64,000 nt of DNA, taken from assembly GCA_009869945.1 (NCBI GenBank), contig WIXG01000102.1:62001-126000 (forward strand), read 5' to 3'. The position numbers were made by a program, and so were the translations under genes. This DNA is from Mesaphorura yosii. Its lineage: Eukaryota > Arthropoda > Collembola > Poduromorpha > Tullbergiidae. This document shows, piece by piece, positions 1 to 15,000 of this stretch. Under the pieces are notes generated by a model, which saw only the letters and a list, made by a program, of their open reading frames with translations, did not search any database and was not told where the DNA came from. Position 1 is the stretch's first letter. Each line of letters begins with the position of its first letter.

Positions 1-2773
1 ACATCATTAGAGTCTTTCATCGCACAATGAATCATAGTCAATCGTATCGCTCGTAAAATGTTGTGAATAAAAGAAGAAATTTCCGGGTTTTTCTGTATAT
101 CTATCAACTTGCTGCCTGTGCTCTGCGCGCTACGCAAGAGTTGAGCTGATTAATAATGAAATGGAAGCTCGGTGATCTTGCAAGGCGTGCCGTACTGCTG
201 CTGTCAATGACACTCATTTATTTCAGAGACAAGAACAAAGAGCCAAGGCAGAGTACAGGGGAGTGTGCCCCCATTCATTGGAAATGATCTCTTAATAATT
301 TATGACGCGTCTTCGTTCCGTCCTGCGTGTCATTGCTAAAATTTAAATTGCAGATTGCTAATCTAAAAATAGCTGCCTTATAATTTGTGTTGGCCCAGTT
401 AAGCATGAGCAGAGACGGACAGAGAAATTAATTTGAAATTGTAGACTTCAAGAAGCGGATAAGGAAGCCATGCAACGATGCAACGTATCGAATACGTTTC
501 TTTGACAGTCGATGCTTGCAATGCCTAATGCTCAAGGCGTATAGACGTGGCACAGTCCGCTGTCTAATTGTCTTGGTCGTTTGCCAACGAATAGCACAAC
601 GACGTTGCGAAACGTAAATTGATCTACAACTCAAACTGCTAACAAGTCTGCATGATATGTTGACAAATTGCGGGGTGGATTCTTAGGATGCAAATGCGAT
701 AACCACCGAGTTGTTAAACATATACGAGCCTTTGTGGCTATGCTGAATTATATAAGAAGAAACTGTGCCAACGAAGCCCAATAATTGGCAAATTCCTTAT
801 AAAAGGCCCGAAATATCTCGATTGCCTGCGATGAATAAATAATTCGATATTTGGAAACAATTTACTGCGCCAAACGGATCGCGTACGACGTGCAATACAG
901 CACCTAATCACAATTTGCAATCAGAGCATATTCGAGCCCTCGAACTCTCGTTCATTATTTAAACTTTGACTGTGCTAGAGTGGCAGTTCAGGCAGTAGGC
1001 GATTGCTGTGTGGGAAATTTATAGTTGAAGATTTTAAAGACAAAAACACACTGGCGCTTGGAAGTCTGAGGCACGCCACGACCGCGTTTTGTAGACGTTC
1101 GGCCAACTCAAGTAGAAAAATAATTGGGACAGCGTCTGAGAGAAGATCGAGAGACCATGACAGAAGAGGAGCAGAATTATAAAAGAGAAAATGAATAGAG
1201 GAGAAAATTTCAAAAATAAAAGGAGTCGGCCGAAGGAAAGAGAAGACGCTACGGGAAGAAAACTCGGGAAGCGAGATGAGGAAGAAGTCGAAATGGGGAA
1301 AAATTGTCTTAATAATTTAGTGTGATGATAAGATCTCAAGAAAAGAAACAGGGAAAATAGAATCTGTTCCATCTCCGCTGCTCTTCTTTCCCTCAACTTC
1401 TTATTTATATAACAAGATTCCATCACCGGGATTTCTTTTCTTTATTAAAAAAAATCTCAAGTTCTTGGTTACAATCGTAAAATGCGGAGCGAAAGAGCGA
1501 AATTACGGGACGCAGTTATGTGCTGCTAATATCACCTATAATTTCCCCATTGGTTCCATTCCGCCATCATTACTATCAAGGCGTAGCGCGAAAACTTAAT
1601 TAGAACATTGCTCTGCATCGCACCTAACTTCAACTTGCCTCTCTCTCCAGCTAGACTTGGCTCTGGACGTTTCCTCGTAATTTTATTTGCGTTTCCGCTC
1701 TAATTCTTAGCGCTTTAACTCATTCGTGTCCTTTGACTTGACTTGAAGAGTCACGCGAAAAGGATGAATATTAATGCTTGAAGTCCCGACCTCCTTCTAA
1801 GCACCTCACCAACCATGCAATGCTTTGTCTCACCTGTGTCTCACTGTCGCACGGCTCGCATACTTTTGTTGCAACTTGTGCTGATCGCATCAATTTTTAA
1901 TTTGTGTACCCGGCACGTTTTCTTGATGAATTAATTTACAAAACCACAAGTGGCAACCAGACGCTTTAAGAATTTCCATTAAGACCTGCGGTGCCTTGCC
2001 CGCACATTCCCTCAAAAGTTGAATGCTTTAAGATGAAAGAAATAAAAAATCAGCGCAGATGAGACGTGCGATAGGCATGCCGCCCGCCACTGCACGAGTT
2101 CTCTTCTCATGCTAATCATGAATGGCTGAGCAACGCACGGTGCACGAAATTAAAATGCCAGGGAATCCTTGTCTTGTTCATTTTCTTTATTATTTTAAGC
2201 TGCTATCCAATACCAATCAAAATAGACCGACCGACAAGGAGTAAAGAATCAGCGCTGAAAATACGTAACGTCGGTACAAGAAGCCAAATTATTACAACGC
2301 ATTTGTTCATAGCTTATATGATGCTGGAGAAAGACTTTCGAGTAACGAAGAAACCAATTTAAAATTCAAATTCAATCGTGAAGTCTTCGACGCTCTGCTT
2401 AGCGCAGCCTTAACTTAACCAGCCATGCATCAGGGCCGGGGTAAAAGTTGCGTTGCAATAACAATGTCAAATTCCTGCTCTTTGTCTCGCCGTTGTTCTT
2501 CCAATGCCCAATAGCGTGCACGGAGAATGAGAAGCTCCACTGAGCTTCACAGCTTCTCGAGTCATTGCGGTGAGAATACTAATGAGTACGGATGGATGAA
2601 TCGCGTAATATTTTGATCTCTAGCCAGTGCGAGCAATGCTGCAAGGTGGAAAGGGTTACAACTCTGCACGAGTGAAAGATGATTAATAAATGCCAGGAGT
2701 ATGTGTGACTCATGAGCCGTACGATTACAGCCTATTATTACGAAAGCTGCGAGAATGAACTGTCAACACTTAC
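1..2773 (-). other. PlexA intron 9 (partial; continues past left edge)
   Basis: No exon with IPT similarity was found in either strand of these 2.77 kb, so the next coding exon is outside the window. At about 1130-1300 the plus strand is strongly purine-rich, giving a long pyrimidine tract on the transcribed strand. A 130-codon open frame at 1034-1426 on the minus strand is a by-product of that tract (Ser/Phe/Leu-rich) and is not a gene. Nothing else is recognised. Confidence 0.75.
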
Positions 2774-3034
2774 CACATCGATACGAGGTTTTGGACATTT
2801 TGAAACGGGTACTTTGAGACATGACTCGCGGAACGTGCATTGCTCGCCGCACCAAGTGCACTTGTACTTGGAGTTGGTTGGCGTTACACAGAGAGAACAG
2901 TCGGGATGACCGCGGTGTGACCCGAGGATTTCGCACTTGTACAGCGTGAAGTTGATGGTGTCGAGGTGATGGTTCTGCTTCCACAGGACTGTCACACTGC
3001 CCTCGTACTCGCCAGTGTTCCCGGAGTAGGACAG
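2774..3034 (-). CDS. PlexA: PlexA exon 9: PSI domain 3, up to the first canonical IPT
   Basis: The exon is 261 nt (87 residues, 812-898), phase 0 at both ends. The acceptor is GTATTATTACAG before 3034 and the donor is GATGTG|GTAAGT at 2774/2773. It begins [18 protein letters not shown] and contains [40 protein letters not shown] and [18 protein letters not shown], a full PSI 3 with its cysteine array at about 845-891. 'CP-P-I' is the usual lead-in to the first IPT/TIG domain, which must lie in the next exon, beyond the left edge. A sequon (NFT) lies at about 839. Confidence 0.94.
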
Positions 3035-6000
3035 CTGTAATAATACATACACCCTGGTTAATAACTGACACTTCATAGTTGTGTCTGTTTGTGACAGTTT
3101 CCTGACCACAAATACTTCAGACCGGAACAAAATGGACTTACGATTGTTTCGTCGCACGTCACAATTCGCCCGTTGTCAATTCGAGCTGGCACACGAATAT
3201 TCTTCTCTTCAATGTGAATCACACAGTGGAAATCGGCGTGTGTTACCTGCGAAGCAAATTTACCGAGTTTAATAAACCACATACATGGACTTCACATGCG
3301 ACATGCTGTAATGCGATCTTAAGCGCTCACCTGTCGAGGCAAATTCTCGACTTCGAGTCTGATTTTTCTGCCGACGTTATTCGGGAAGAGAAGAGAGTCG
3401 TGCGAGGTAGTACGAAACCTCGGACAGAATCCGGAGCCATGTGTAGCCATCTGAGCTGGATTCTACAGAAACAAAACAAAATCGTGATCAGAAATTCGGA
3501 TCTAATAGACACACGGCGCGGGTAGTCGGATAATATAATGTGATGTTGGCCGAGGATGTGCATACAGAAAGCTTTAATTATTTTAAAGTGGATGGCAGGA
3601 ACAAAAGAAATGGCCCGCCATAGAAACAGTGGTCATGGTCAACCTCATTTTCTTTGCTAGGATAGCATCGAATATGAATCTATACAAGAATGTGTGCTGA
3701 GCTGTCTTGCTGAATTTTGAAAGCAAACGTAATTGTATAAGTATTACTGAAGTCATTAGACAATAGAACCGAAATCGTACTCGGAACTCGGAGCAGGAAG
3801 GCATACTTCAACTTTGTCGCCATACTGCACGGAGCGAGCAAACAAGCACAGATTTCAAGTGCTTTATTTATTTAAACATGGCATAGCATGGCGAAATGTT
3901 AACTTTGTTTCTAGTGCAGCGTCCCGCAGTGGTGAAATCATCAGTCAACTTGACCTCTCCTCGTCCGATTCAACCAAACCACGCAACTGGTGATTCGATG
4001 TTATTTCTAAGGCTGGAAACGGAAGAACGGAGGCTTCTTCTGGAGTGCACGCTAATGTAAACATTTGCTTCCCTCGTGCGTCCCCAACACACACGTACGG
4101 GCGTTTGGAACAGAAGAATGGAGTTAGAGACCAGAGAGAATGAAATGTAATTATTTGAAGGTCCATCTCATTTTAACATTGCAGTGTCCAGAATCATGAA
4201 TTTATTAGGCCGGCGTTGATTATGCTTGCTATTTGCACAGGCTACGAATTTACCATGTGCAGGAGTACGTAAATATGCTTGTAAACTATCACCAGCTCAT
4301 TTTCACTTCATTACCATTACTGACGCGTATCTCAAAAATATTTCGAACTGGTCCTGAAATACTTGACCTTTATGCACTTTTAACGTTAGGATTTATATTG
4401 GAAGAAGAAGTAGGGAGAGGGTGACGGTGAATGCTTTTGATGGAAGTCGCCATTCGTACATAAAAATGCGTGAAAGTATTCAAATTCCATTATGCATAAT
4501 ATAAGCATTAATGCTGGCACTAGCATTCGCATTTGCGTGCGTCCAAGTGCCAACGCATTACAAGTGGAAGTCTTTGCAATCTCTCACAAAACAGGGCCCT
4601 ATTCGTGCTACACTCTATATAGAACAGCAAACTTTTAATTTCTTAATGCGTACCGCAACAACTTTCTTCTGCAGTTTTTCATATTCTTCAGCAGCAGCGA
4701 GCGGAAAAGCACCAAGCGAAGCGAAGGAAAATCTTTAGCTTCCACTTTGCTTTGGCTTTTCGCTTTGCTATGCACACAATTCGTTAATGAACAACTTTAG
4801 GAAAAGTGATAAGATGGCTTGGCGTTGGTGGGATGTGCAGTGATGTACAGTCATCAGTCACATTGCTTTCCTTAATGGTTCGCCAGATCCCCGACTGACT
4901 TGGCTGCCTCGACTTCTCGTCTCATCAAATCAATGCCTAGTACTTGGGTTCGGGGTTATGCTGATGAAAGTGTCAACAATTGGTCACGGCTGACGTGGCG
5001 CGTGAAAATGCAATCTCAACATTGAAATTTCCATTTTATGGCTGTACAAGTGCGTATTTATTATGAAATGATGAGATTAAATTTAAAACGGGTTCCCCTT
5101 GCACATGCACAATGTATGGTGAATTTATTTACGCGTGGAAGGCTGACGGAGCGACACAACAAACCAATTAAGTTAATGTATTGAATCGTATCACATCGCA
5201 CACAGTTTAAAGTGGGTCGGGAAGGACGAGCACGAAGCAGTTTAATATTTATGATTATATAATATATAATATGTGTTTTTTATGAAAATTTGTCCAGCCT
5301 CCGGACATAGAGCTCGACTGCAGACGATGAACAAAGAACTTTCTCCCACTTTCTCTCATCTTTCTCCACCAAGCTGCACCAGCGAAAGACAGCGACTTGT
5401 ATCCGCACTGACAACGAGGCGAATCCAATATAAATATTTTACAAACTGAACGCACATTATGCCATCATCCATGTCAATCCAAATATTGGGAAACATGACG
5501 ATGATACTCACGTAGCGGAAGCGGCACGGCGGAATAACATTATGGCATTTTTCTTGCACATTGCCCTCCACTGCACTGCACTCACAGATCGTGGATCGTG
5601 TATCGAATGATTTGATTTGTTTTTTGTGTCTTGGGGTTCGTCTGTAGTTTAAAATCTCGACTACACTAAGCTGCACCTCTTCTCTTCTCGAGTGCACGAG
5701 GTTGTGATTCATAAAATTTAAAGGAATCTAATCTACTCGAGCACTGCATTGGGGGATGATTATCGACCCTCGTTTCTCTCTGGCCTCTGCTCACGGACCG
5801 AGCTTTCTGCACAAGTGATGCTGCTGCGGCACGGAAAGCGTTTCTAATCTTGAAATAGGTGCATTACCGTGTCACTGCTGTGCGCCACTGCGTTCTATAT
5901 TAAGCTGTCACGAATTATTATTGACTCGACTCCCATCAAGTCGATTGGAAGATTGAATGGAGAAAGAGTTTGAATTTTGACCATTAAATTCTGAAATTAT

Positions 6001-9000
6001 TTTCAACTTCCAGCAGCACTACTCCAGGATTTTACACTGGGAGCAAGACAAGCAGTGGCGTGTAATAGAATCTTTCACGGCGAACCGAGCAAGTACATTA
6101 TTTTTGCCTATAAACCCGTGCATTATAACTTTAAAGTACATAACCCCTTCTTTTCTGTTTTCCCCGCTGTTGTTGTCATGGACCAAAAATCTATTTTCCA
6201 ATTCAATGAACAAGTTCCGTCGTAAAAAGTGTGCCAGAAGGATTTTCATTTCCGTGGAATCGAATGGATGCATTATAAATTTGTTTTCGATTAGAAGTAA
6301 GATTTTATTTTATTACCATTGCCATTATGGGCTAGTCGCCAGTGGACTGAAGGAGAGGGCCAGCATTCATAAACAAATCATACACAGATGAATGAAAAAC
6401 TAGACTTGATTTCGAACGGTATGCTTGTTTTGTCAGAGTTAGAATTAGTGGCCATTGCAAGGTTGACAATTGACCACTGTAAGTCGGCAAGTGCAATACA
6501 GTAAGTGTTCGTCGTCTAATGCAATTTTTATTGCGTGAGGAGTGCCAGAAGAGTGACATGACATCTCATTCGCAGCCTTTGCTAATAAAATCTAGAAAAG
6601 CGCATCGTCGCGCTGGTTGCCTGGTGTATGATAAAAGCATAACCAAGTAAACGTCTAACGGAACAGCCACACTAACTAAAGTCAGACAGCATGCTAAGGT
6701 GGGAGCAATGGAGAAGTGCATTATTGAAACGTCCACGCGTACTGCAACAACGCACTCGCGTAACGCAAACGTAAACACAATGCACAATGGTAATAAAAAG
6801 AAGAATGGGGCTTTTTCGTCTTAAATCTTGATATCATAAAAATAGCAGGCAGGAACGGTGCCTGCGTTTGGCGAGTCTTTATTAACATTAGGGAAAGGTG
6901 TTGGACGTGATAGCCAACAACATGGAATGAAAGTATTTTATACGAAATCCGGAAGTCTTAAATCACGAACCAAAATTTACTCGCATTTCTATCCCGCTGA
7001 GCCACACGTTGCTGGTGTTACTGTCGTGAGCCGTGCGAAATTATTGATTTAGAATGCAATTCTCGGGCACGATTTAAAGCATGAGCTTTCACGCGATCCT
7101 GCTGCTTTTACTCTGAAACCTTTGCCGGTATGAATGCAAAAGAAGAGCTATGTTGAATATGTCAATATTATTTCTGCAATACGACAACGCGAGTCCAGCG
7201 TCACAGAATTTGTATCTTCGTCCTCCGCAAAAGAAGAATCGAAGTGACATTCTTGTCTGTCAGACACTGTGCACTGGCATTCCCGTCTGGCCTGTGATCA
7301 AATGGATTTTGGCTTCTGTAGCGTATGCTGTTTGTGGCGCTGTCTGTGTCTGTCTTGTTGCCACTCATCTCATAAAATGGTCATGGCTCACCGAGTTTCA
7401 GTTTGACTCGACTGCAACAAGAAACTTGGTAAGTTTATATGGAGAAATGTTCACTCTCCAGCACTCTACACGGGTGCGTAAACACAATGAAATGTGCATT
7501 TAGACATCCCGACTTCAACGGCTCGTGTTTTGTAGAGAAAGGTGCTGCATGCTCAGACCCATACTTGAGTGAGCACGATGCAAACGGACACGGATCGTGG
7601 ATGGTTGTTGTGAGCAAAGAACGTAGAGCATTGCCATTGCCGAATTTTGCTTTGGCAGTGCAGTGCAGTTGGTAAAAGTTATATGGCTGGGTGCTAATGG
7701 AAAATATTGGTCATCATCATCAACGCGACCAGAATGGTCGTGCGAATGGACATGACCCGACGCTGCTGCCCATCATGGTGCTGTGCTGGTTCGCACTTTT
7801 CCCATTCCGCATTCGAGTGTTTACTTTCAGGGTCATTACAAGAGCAGTGGAGATTGTGATGATGGCAGGCGTCTGAGTTTACGACGCCAACACATAACCT
7901 CACAAGCGCGTATGTCCAAGCTCGCAGTTCTCATTACTGATACTAAAAGATTTCGCGTCCCTTCGCTTGACTTTTTTGATATTTCATGCTTTCTCTTTGC
8001 CTCTGCCTTCGCAATGAAACCGATAAACTTGAAAAGAAAGTAAGGGCTTTCGGAAATGGCGCTTGTAGCGGTCGCAGAAACATGATTCTCACATTAACGG
8101 CTACCAGTACCATGGCCGCACGACACGGCACGCTCTTACTGCTGCTAATGTATGCACCTTTCCCGTGCACTACGACCGTCGTCATTTCGAGGTGGTATGT
8201 CGTGAATTTGAGGTATGTGCGTGAACGAACTAAGAGCGTGATTGAGCCAAGTCTCATTATCGTGAGCGCGGGGGTGAGCTCAATATTTGTCAAATGAACG
8301 ACATGACCTTAATGGAAGCTTAATTACACCATTCCCATGGGTTTGGCACGAAGTTTGGAAAGGTCACATTTAACAGCACGGGAAACGGTACGCCATTTCG
8401 CACATTAAAGCTTACAAATCACCGACCAAATTCTAGCACACGTTGTATATTTCGTTCTGGAACTCAAGGCAATCGCACTTGCGAGGGACTCGCATGATGG
8501 AACACGTTCTGTGTCAATTCTAATTAAATTTATGCGAGGAAAGCTGCAGACTCGAGTGCAGGCCTCGTGCTTCGTTCGCGCTTGTCAGGGGCACAGATTG
8601 AGATGAATCGAATGCGGTGATGACCACGTACTCGATCAACTCAATTCCACCATCCTCACAAGCCGCCGTGCCTCGATGTGGTGGATTTACCCCAATCGCC
8701 TGTCCTAATGAACACTTACTTGGGATATGCTCTCTATAGAGATTAACTCTGATTGTTTTGGTCCACGAGATATAATTCAATGATTACATATAATCACTTT
8801 CTTCCTATCGTCCCGTGAAACTTTATTCGTTAACTTTTTCACGCACATTTCCCGTCCAGACCGACGACGACCATTCATGTGACACAAGTGCTTTGTTCCG
8901 CACAACTCTGGCCAGGAGTCAGTCACTGACTGGCTGATTGACGACTGCGATTCATCGATTGCAGCATGCAATGCGTGCACAAGGCTCTCATTCTTATTTA

Positions 9001-12000
9001 TTGCCATTCACTTACTTTAACTCCAGCTTTCTCTTACGGCACGGCATAGGCATTTGCGATCTCTTTGATCTTGGCAATTCTCCGCAATATCCCAAAGTCC
9101 ATTTCGATATGTCACTTCATCAATATAAATGTAATGACTAAACATTTGTTTCCCGTCAATCCCTTTATTGCATTTGCCCCGGCTACGCTAAACTCCTACT
9201 ACATGCCGAACAGAGAACGAAAGCGGTACACGCTTGACGCTTGGAACGCAGTCTGGAAATGTCATCACTCGACCGAATTCAGGTCAGCGCGGTCTTTTGT
9301 GTTGTTGCGCAACAAAGGGGCCAGAAATCTGCGCCCATACGTGTTTTATTAACAAATTAAATGTAATTTTTCATCCTTTATGATTCTGTTTAAATTACGA
9401 CTCATGCCGGTGCCGGTGCAGGTAAAAGTAAAGCACGTTGTAGTTCAATGGCGTGACACGCCAGTTACCTGATGCACAAAAGGTGATTTAAATGAATTCA
9501 TGTTACATGTTGCACGCAGCTCACTCAGCTTGCGTCGAGTTTGCTATTGCATGCGTCCACAGAATTCACACACAAATCAAAACACCACAGGGATCATATT
9601 AATATTGCTTTGCTTTCCAGACTCAAGATAGATTTTCCATTGTTTCTTGCCGTGCCTGCACTTGAACGAACGTGAGCCCGCTCAGATTTACTCACGATTT
9701 ATTCACGGCAGTTCAGTGCCCGGCGTCCAAACTCAATTTCACCTTAATGAATCTGGACTCCGTAAGGTTTGACCAGGAAATGGGGAATTCCTTCGCGTAA
9801 CAGGATTTCGTGTTCGCAGATCTTCCGCACAATGAGCTCGAAAGGCGAAAGAAGAACGTGTCTCGTGTCGTGGTATGGCACTGGTACCATGTTGTGAGGA
9901 ATTTGGAAACTGCACGTAAGTAATGTGATGGTCAGAGAGTATACACACACGCATAATGTGCAGGTCAGCTTTTCTCTTTGCATCAAAATTGATTCTCACA
10001 GCAGGAGAGTGTATTTTCATTACCTTTGTAGAGTTAAAGTCCGTCCGTCCGCCCTCCCCTCGTACATGCATGCACATTTTTCTCTTAGAGCGGCGGACAC
10101 TTGACGTGTGTCCGTTCATCTAACCGTGCATGCCCGGCTCGTGTAAGGTAACCGAAAACTGGTCTGGTCCGATACGATCATCTCACTCACCCCAGCCTGC
10201 CACAGCCCCACTCGGCCTATGCCAGCCTGCACTATTTGCAGTAATCCTTCATATTTACTCCGTGCAAGCACTCGGCTCCTGCCATGCAACCCTGACAACG
10301 TTATTATTACGATTATTATAAGCTGGCACGATTTTATCACACCTTCCTTGCCAAAAAGTAAATTTATAATGGGCAGCCAACATGTCGAGAGCGAGAAAGG
10401 CCAATTACTACAAGAATTGGGCAAGAATGACAGTTAACAGGCCGAGCGATGAATTGTAGTGTGAAAATGAACGAGTGCGTTCTCCAGCACAAAGCACACC
10501 TGGACGGTTCCTGAATTGTGGTTATTATCTAACAATATTTTTGCATGTGTAAACTTCCCACGTGTGCGTATACGCAGTTGGTCCAATTAAGGTGCAGGTA
10601 AATGACGAAGTGTATGGTTATCCAATTTACGCAGGACAAAAACCAATCTGTCATGAATTGGAATTGTGGTGGTGGCCAACATCACATTAATATAAACATA
10701 GCTCAACTGGGGAAAATGCAATGCTACATGTTGAAGAGAGCTGAAACCTTGCGCTCGTTACCTGGTGCATCATGTGCAGGAGTCCAACTTTTTCACCACT
10801 GACGATGGAAGTCGAATTGCAGACGCCGGTGTCGTGGACGCATCGGTTCTCGTACACGCACCACGAACAGCCCCACGCAGACTTGACGCAGGACCGACAC
10901 CTCGTATGTCGTGAGCAATTAAAGTAGTAGAATGAGCGACTGACAAAGTCTTTGTTGGTCTCCGAAGAGCGAACTGAGAGATCCACCTGGACGTGGTCAT
11001 GGTCAAGCGGGATTTTCGGACGATAGTTGATGGCCGGCGTTTTGCACTCGAGGCCGTGTGGCTTCAGTTCAGCGTCGATTGGCGGTGCGAGGCCGAAGAC
11101 GCACTTGTACTTGGCACCAGGCGGCAGAGCTGGACGAATCACGAGCATTACCTACGGGGAGAAAAGAGAGAGTTCGATATTAATTTAATCCAGAAAATCG
11201 ATTCTCTGCCGTCGTAAAATGCACTTGCACTTTTCCATATTCATCATCACATTTGCTTTGCCTTCGGAGTACAATGGCCCGAGTAAGAAAACAAATCAAG
11301 AACATTTTATTTATTCTTTTTCAAAGAGTCATCACAACTTCCTTCCTGTTCCCCCATCATCATCTTTCAAATATAAATATGTAATATTTCCTATCTGTTT
11401 CTTGCTGCACCGCTCTCGAGTATTGTTCTTTTATTATATTTTTCTTATTATTTCAATGCAGCGCTCTTCGTCCATTGTCTTTTCCCCTTCTCGATTCCCG
11501 GCTCATGTTCCAACTTTTCACTGAAAATTACTTGCTTGGAAACCGAGTGTAACAAAGACCCGCAGAATTACACGCTCGCTCTTGTTCGCATCACGGCAGC
11601 AGATTTTTACAATTGTGCTGTGAGGTTAAGAATTCCCCCAAATCAGGTCCGCACGCACAATGTGTCTCATTGTTTATTACTCCGGGCAGACCAGCAGCGG
11701 GAGCGGACTGCACCACGAGAATTGCTGCAGCCGCAGTCGCGGAAGAAGGAGATAAAAATAGAAATGAGATGGTAACTGGATATAAATGAAGCCGGGCATG
11801 ACACAGTGCAGGCAGTAAATTCCGGGAAACAAACAGCAAATAAGTTGCAACAGAGATTCGTCCGAGAGATAAGGTGAGAGAGCAAGAACAAGAACACGCG
11901 ACATGGAAAGGATAAAGTCATTCCACAAGACAAATAACATGAGACAATGCACACGGGCATGGACAGACTGAGCACAGACTCGACTCATTTACAAAGATCT

Positions 12001-15000
12001 CTAAATACTTTGGCAGACTCTGGAAACAAGATAAAGACGCAAGCACATAAAATCAGCAGCATATTATTTTATTCTATTTTGCTTTAGTAGTTGCAAACTG
12101 CAAGTAATTTAACAGTGAATTAACAGCGTTGAACTGGAAGAGAAACCGTGAGCCTGCCAGCCTGCCTCCTCGTGCTTCAACCGCCACCGCCAGCATCACC
12201 GACAACCAGCAAATAAAATGGAAGAAAAATGAAAGCAAATGAATCCGGGAGTGGAAGCAAACGACCGGAGATCTTAGCGAATGGGAAACGGGAAAGGGTA
12301 TTTCATTCCAGCTTCTTCATTTCTTGAGACAATTTTATGAGCTCATTTTATTGCGTTTTGCTTTCCCTCCGACTTGGACGGTGTCTCCTTCATGGACTCG
12401 GACTCCAGTGTCTTATCTGAGAGTCGTATATCCTACACTTTGTCAAACTTGGAATTTGATGATTGTTCCTCCTCGGTTGCAGTTGCAGTTGCTCTTCCCT
12501 ATCCCAGGGCATGCGTGGCCTTGCATTTACTCGATGCATGGCTCCAATGACAAATTGAATCTGTACCTTTACCTTGAATCCACATGTGACCAGGCAACGT
12601 ACATCAAATTTAGGGATAAATTTAATACCGCTGTCGTGCAAAGCATTTACTTAATACCTGCATAAACTCTGTACTCGAGGGCATGCCACAAAATAGAAAA
12701 CTAGAGGACATCGCAATGCAAGGTGAAAAGTAACATTTTCATTTTATGCTCTTGAATTTCACATTCTTTCCTTGCGAAGACTGAAACTTTCACGGCTCTG
12801 AAAAGACTGGAGAAAAAGGAAGCAGCTTTTCGTATGTTATCACTTTCTGTACTGCTTGCTTCCTGTGTAGTATTCCACGTAAGTTCCTGATTTCCTCAAC
12901 AATGAGCTCAGCCAGCAGTTGTGTCTTGTCATCGTCGAATCACTCACGAAGGATAACCAAATATTCGCCATTACATTGCGTACCACTGAGAGCAAGACAA
13001 GTGGTTCGTGTGTGCGGCACGCTTGGAAAAGTCTGTGTTTGAGTTTCGTTTGTTCAGAATTCTTTTCCTTTTTATGACAAGTCCATGTCAATATATCATC
13101 CGCCCAATACATCTCTCGCACAACTTTCTCGGTGCGCAATTCATCTCTTCTCCTTCGCTTCACTCACATCAGGACTTTTTGTGGTGCACTTTTGTTGTCT
13201 GACGTCTCATTCTATGTATTTTTGCATTGTTTGCGAATTTGAATCCAGAACTTCGTGACCTCGCGGATTAAAAGGCAATTTATCGAACTGTTAATTCGCC
13301 CTCCCTGGAATATTTTATAAGTCGCAGCACGTTGCTCATTTTAGCTTGCGAAATAAGCAAAAGCCTACGATGAACGTACTTGTGCCCTGAATAATTAATA
13401 GGCTAATAATGTTCGTCAGATTATTTTAGTACCATAGTATAATCCATAGTATGAAGCTCAAGTGTCATACTATTATGTTCAAGCCTAGGCAATTTCGAAT
13501 GTGCTCGTGTAATATTAATGCGCGATGCTAATAAGTGCTTGAAGTTTGAATTTGGGTTTGAGATTTTCAATTTCGAGCATCAAATCCATTTCGGGATTTG
13601 TCTCTGGATAAATTTCTTTTGACTTGCTTCTGTTTACTTTGTGGAATTGAAGCCGAATTCTTTCCCTTTTCATCGCCGTCGTCATCTTTGTCTTTGCCTT
13701 TCACTTTTTGCATTTTCTATGAGTCTGTAATTCTTCATTAGCTATTCATGCACAACTTGAGCTGAGCGAGCACTCCACTTCAGCGGCAGAATATGCCAGC
13801 AGAAATACCTTCCTAATCCTTGATCCTGTCATCTAGCTCATTTTAGACTGTCATAGTACTCAAGTTCCCTCTCAGAAGCTTTCATCCATCCACCCAGATC
13901 TGTCGTTCGATGTCAACTCGGATTAAATTTGAATTCTAGATCCGTATGAGTTTGTCAGTCAGTTATATGTTACAGATTTCATCTTCCACGGCATTGCTGC
14001 ATTGAAGAATCGAAATCAGACTCGTGTACATTATTTAAACGAGATATATTTTAACTATCATTCAAATAAAACCTTCATCAGTAATAAATGCAAATAGCAA
14101 TCACTGTCATACACATTTTATGTCTTCATTTTTAACCAATTAAATGTATTTATAAAATATTTTTTGTAAATCATTTAAATATTTCAAATAATGCTTTTTA
14201 TCGATTGAATGACCAGAGCCCTCGACGAGTTCTTCGGTACAACATACCAAACTCGTTATGAAAACGAAAGTGTCGTTGAGCCAAATAAGTTGCTGCAGCA
14301 CCAGGTACCAGGTACTTCTCATACCATGGTATCTGTTTCAATGCAACTGATAGGAAGAAATCCAGTTTGCTCATGTGTATTTTTCGGAAACATTATTGTT
14401 CAACATTAAAAGGCACCAATATTCTGACTGATAAAAGGGTCTGTTTGAGTGATGATAAAATTCCAACCCAATATAAACTAGGACAGCTAAAAGGAAAGCA
14501 CTGACAGTAGGCTGTAGCTTTGGAACTCTTTTATGCAGTAAGCGGATTGGGAGATTTGATTGAATTGTATGACAAATTTCTTGACGTTATCGAATTCCGT
14601 GTAAATCCGTGGACCAGAACCAAATCTCGAAAGACTCTAAATCAAAAATCTGAACTGGTCTTTTATCAGTCTAGAACAAGCAGAACAATACACTGTTAAT
14701 ACAATCGTTGAGTGATGTTCCTCGCCGAAAAATTTGCCCGCTCTCACGCGATGCAAATTTGCCAGGCTGATTGTCAAACAACTGAAGCAGGAAAGAGTGG
14801 ATGAGCTGGAGAGGTGTTGAACTCTCTCCACTTGGGACAAATCAAGAAGATGATCACTTATTACTTCCTCAGACTCTCGCACTTGAAAGACGTTCACAGA
14901 CGGTGGAGATGCGTGGCCCAGAAGCGTGATGCGCGAAAGGAAGACAAGACTAGTGAGCAGCGAAGGTTATACGATATAAAAATTATAATAAAGTAATAAT

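Noticed and set aside
1034..1426. 130-codon hydrophobic Phe/Leu/Ser-rich frame resembling a membrane protein
   Set aside because: It is a direct result of the pyrimidine-rich tract in the intron. It has no conserved motif.
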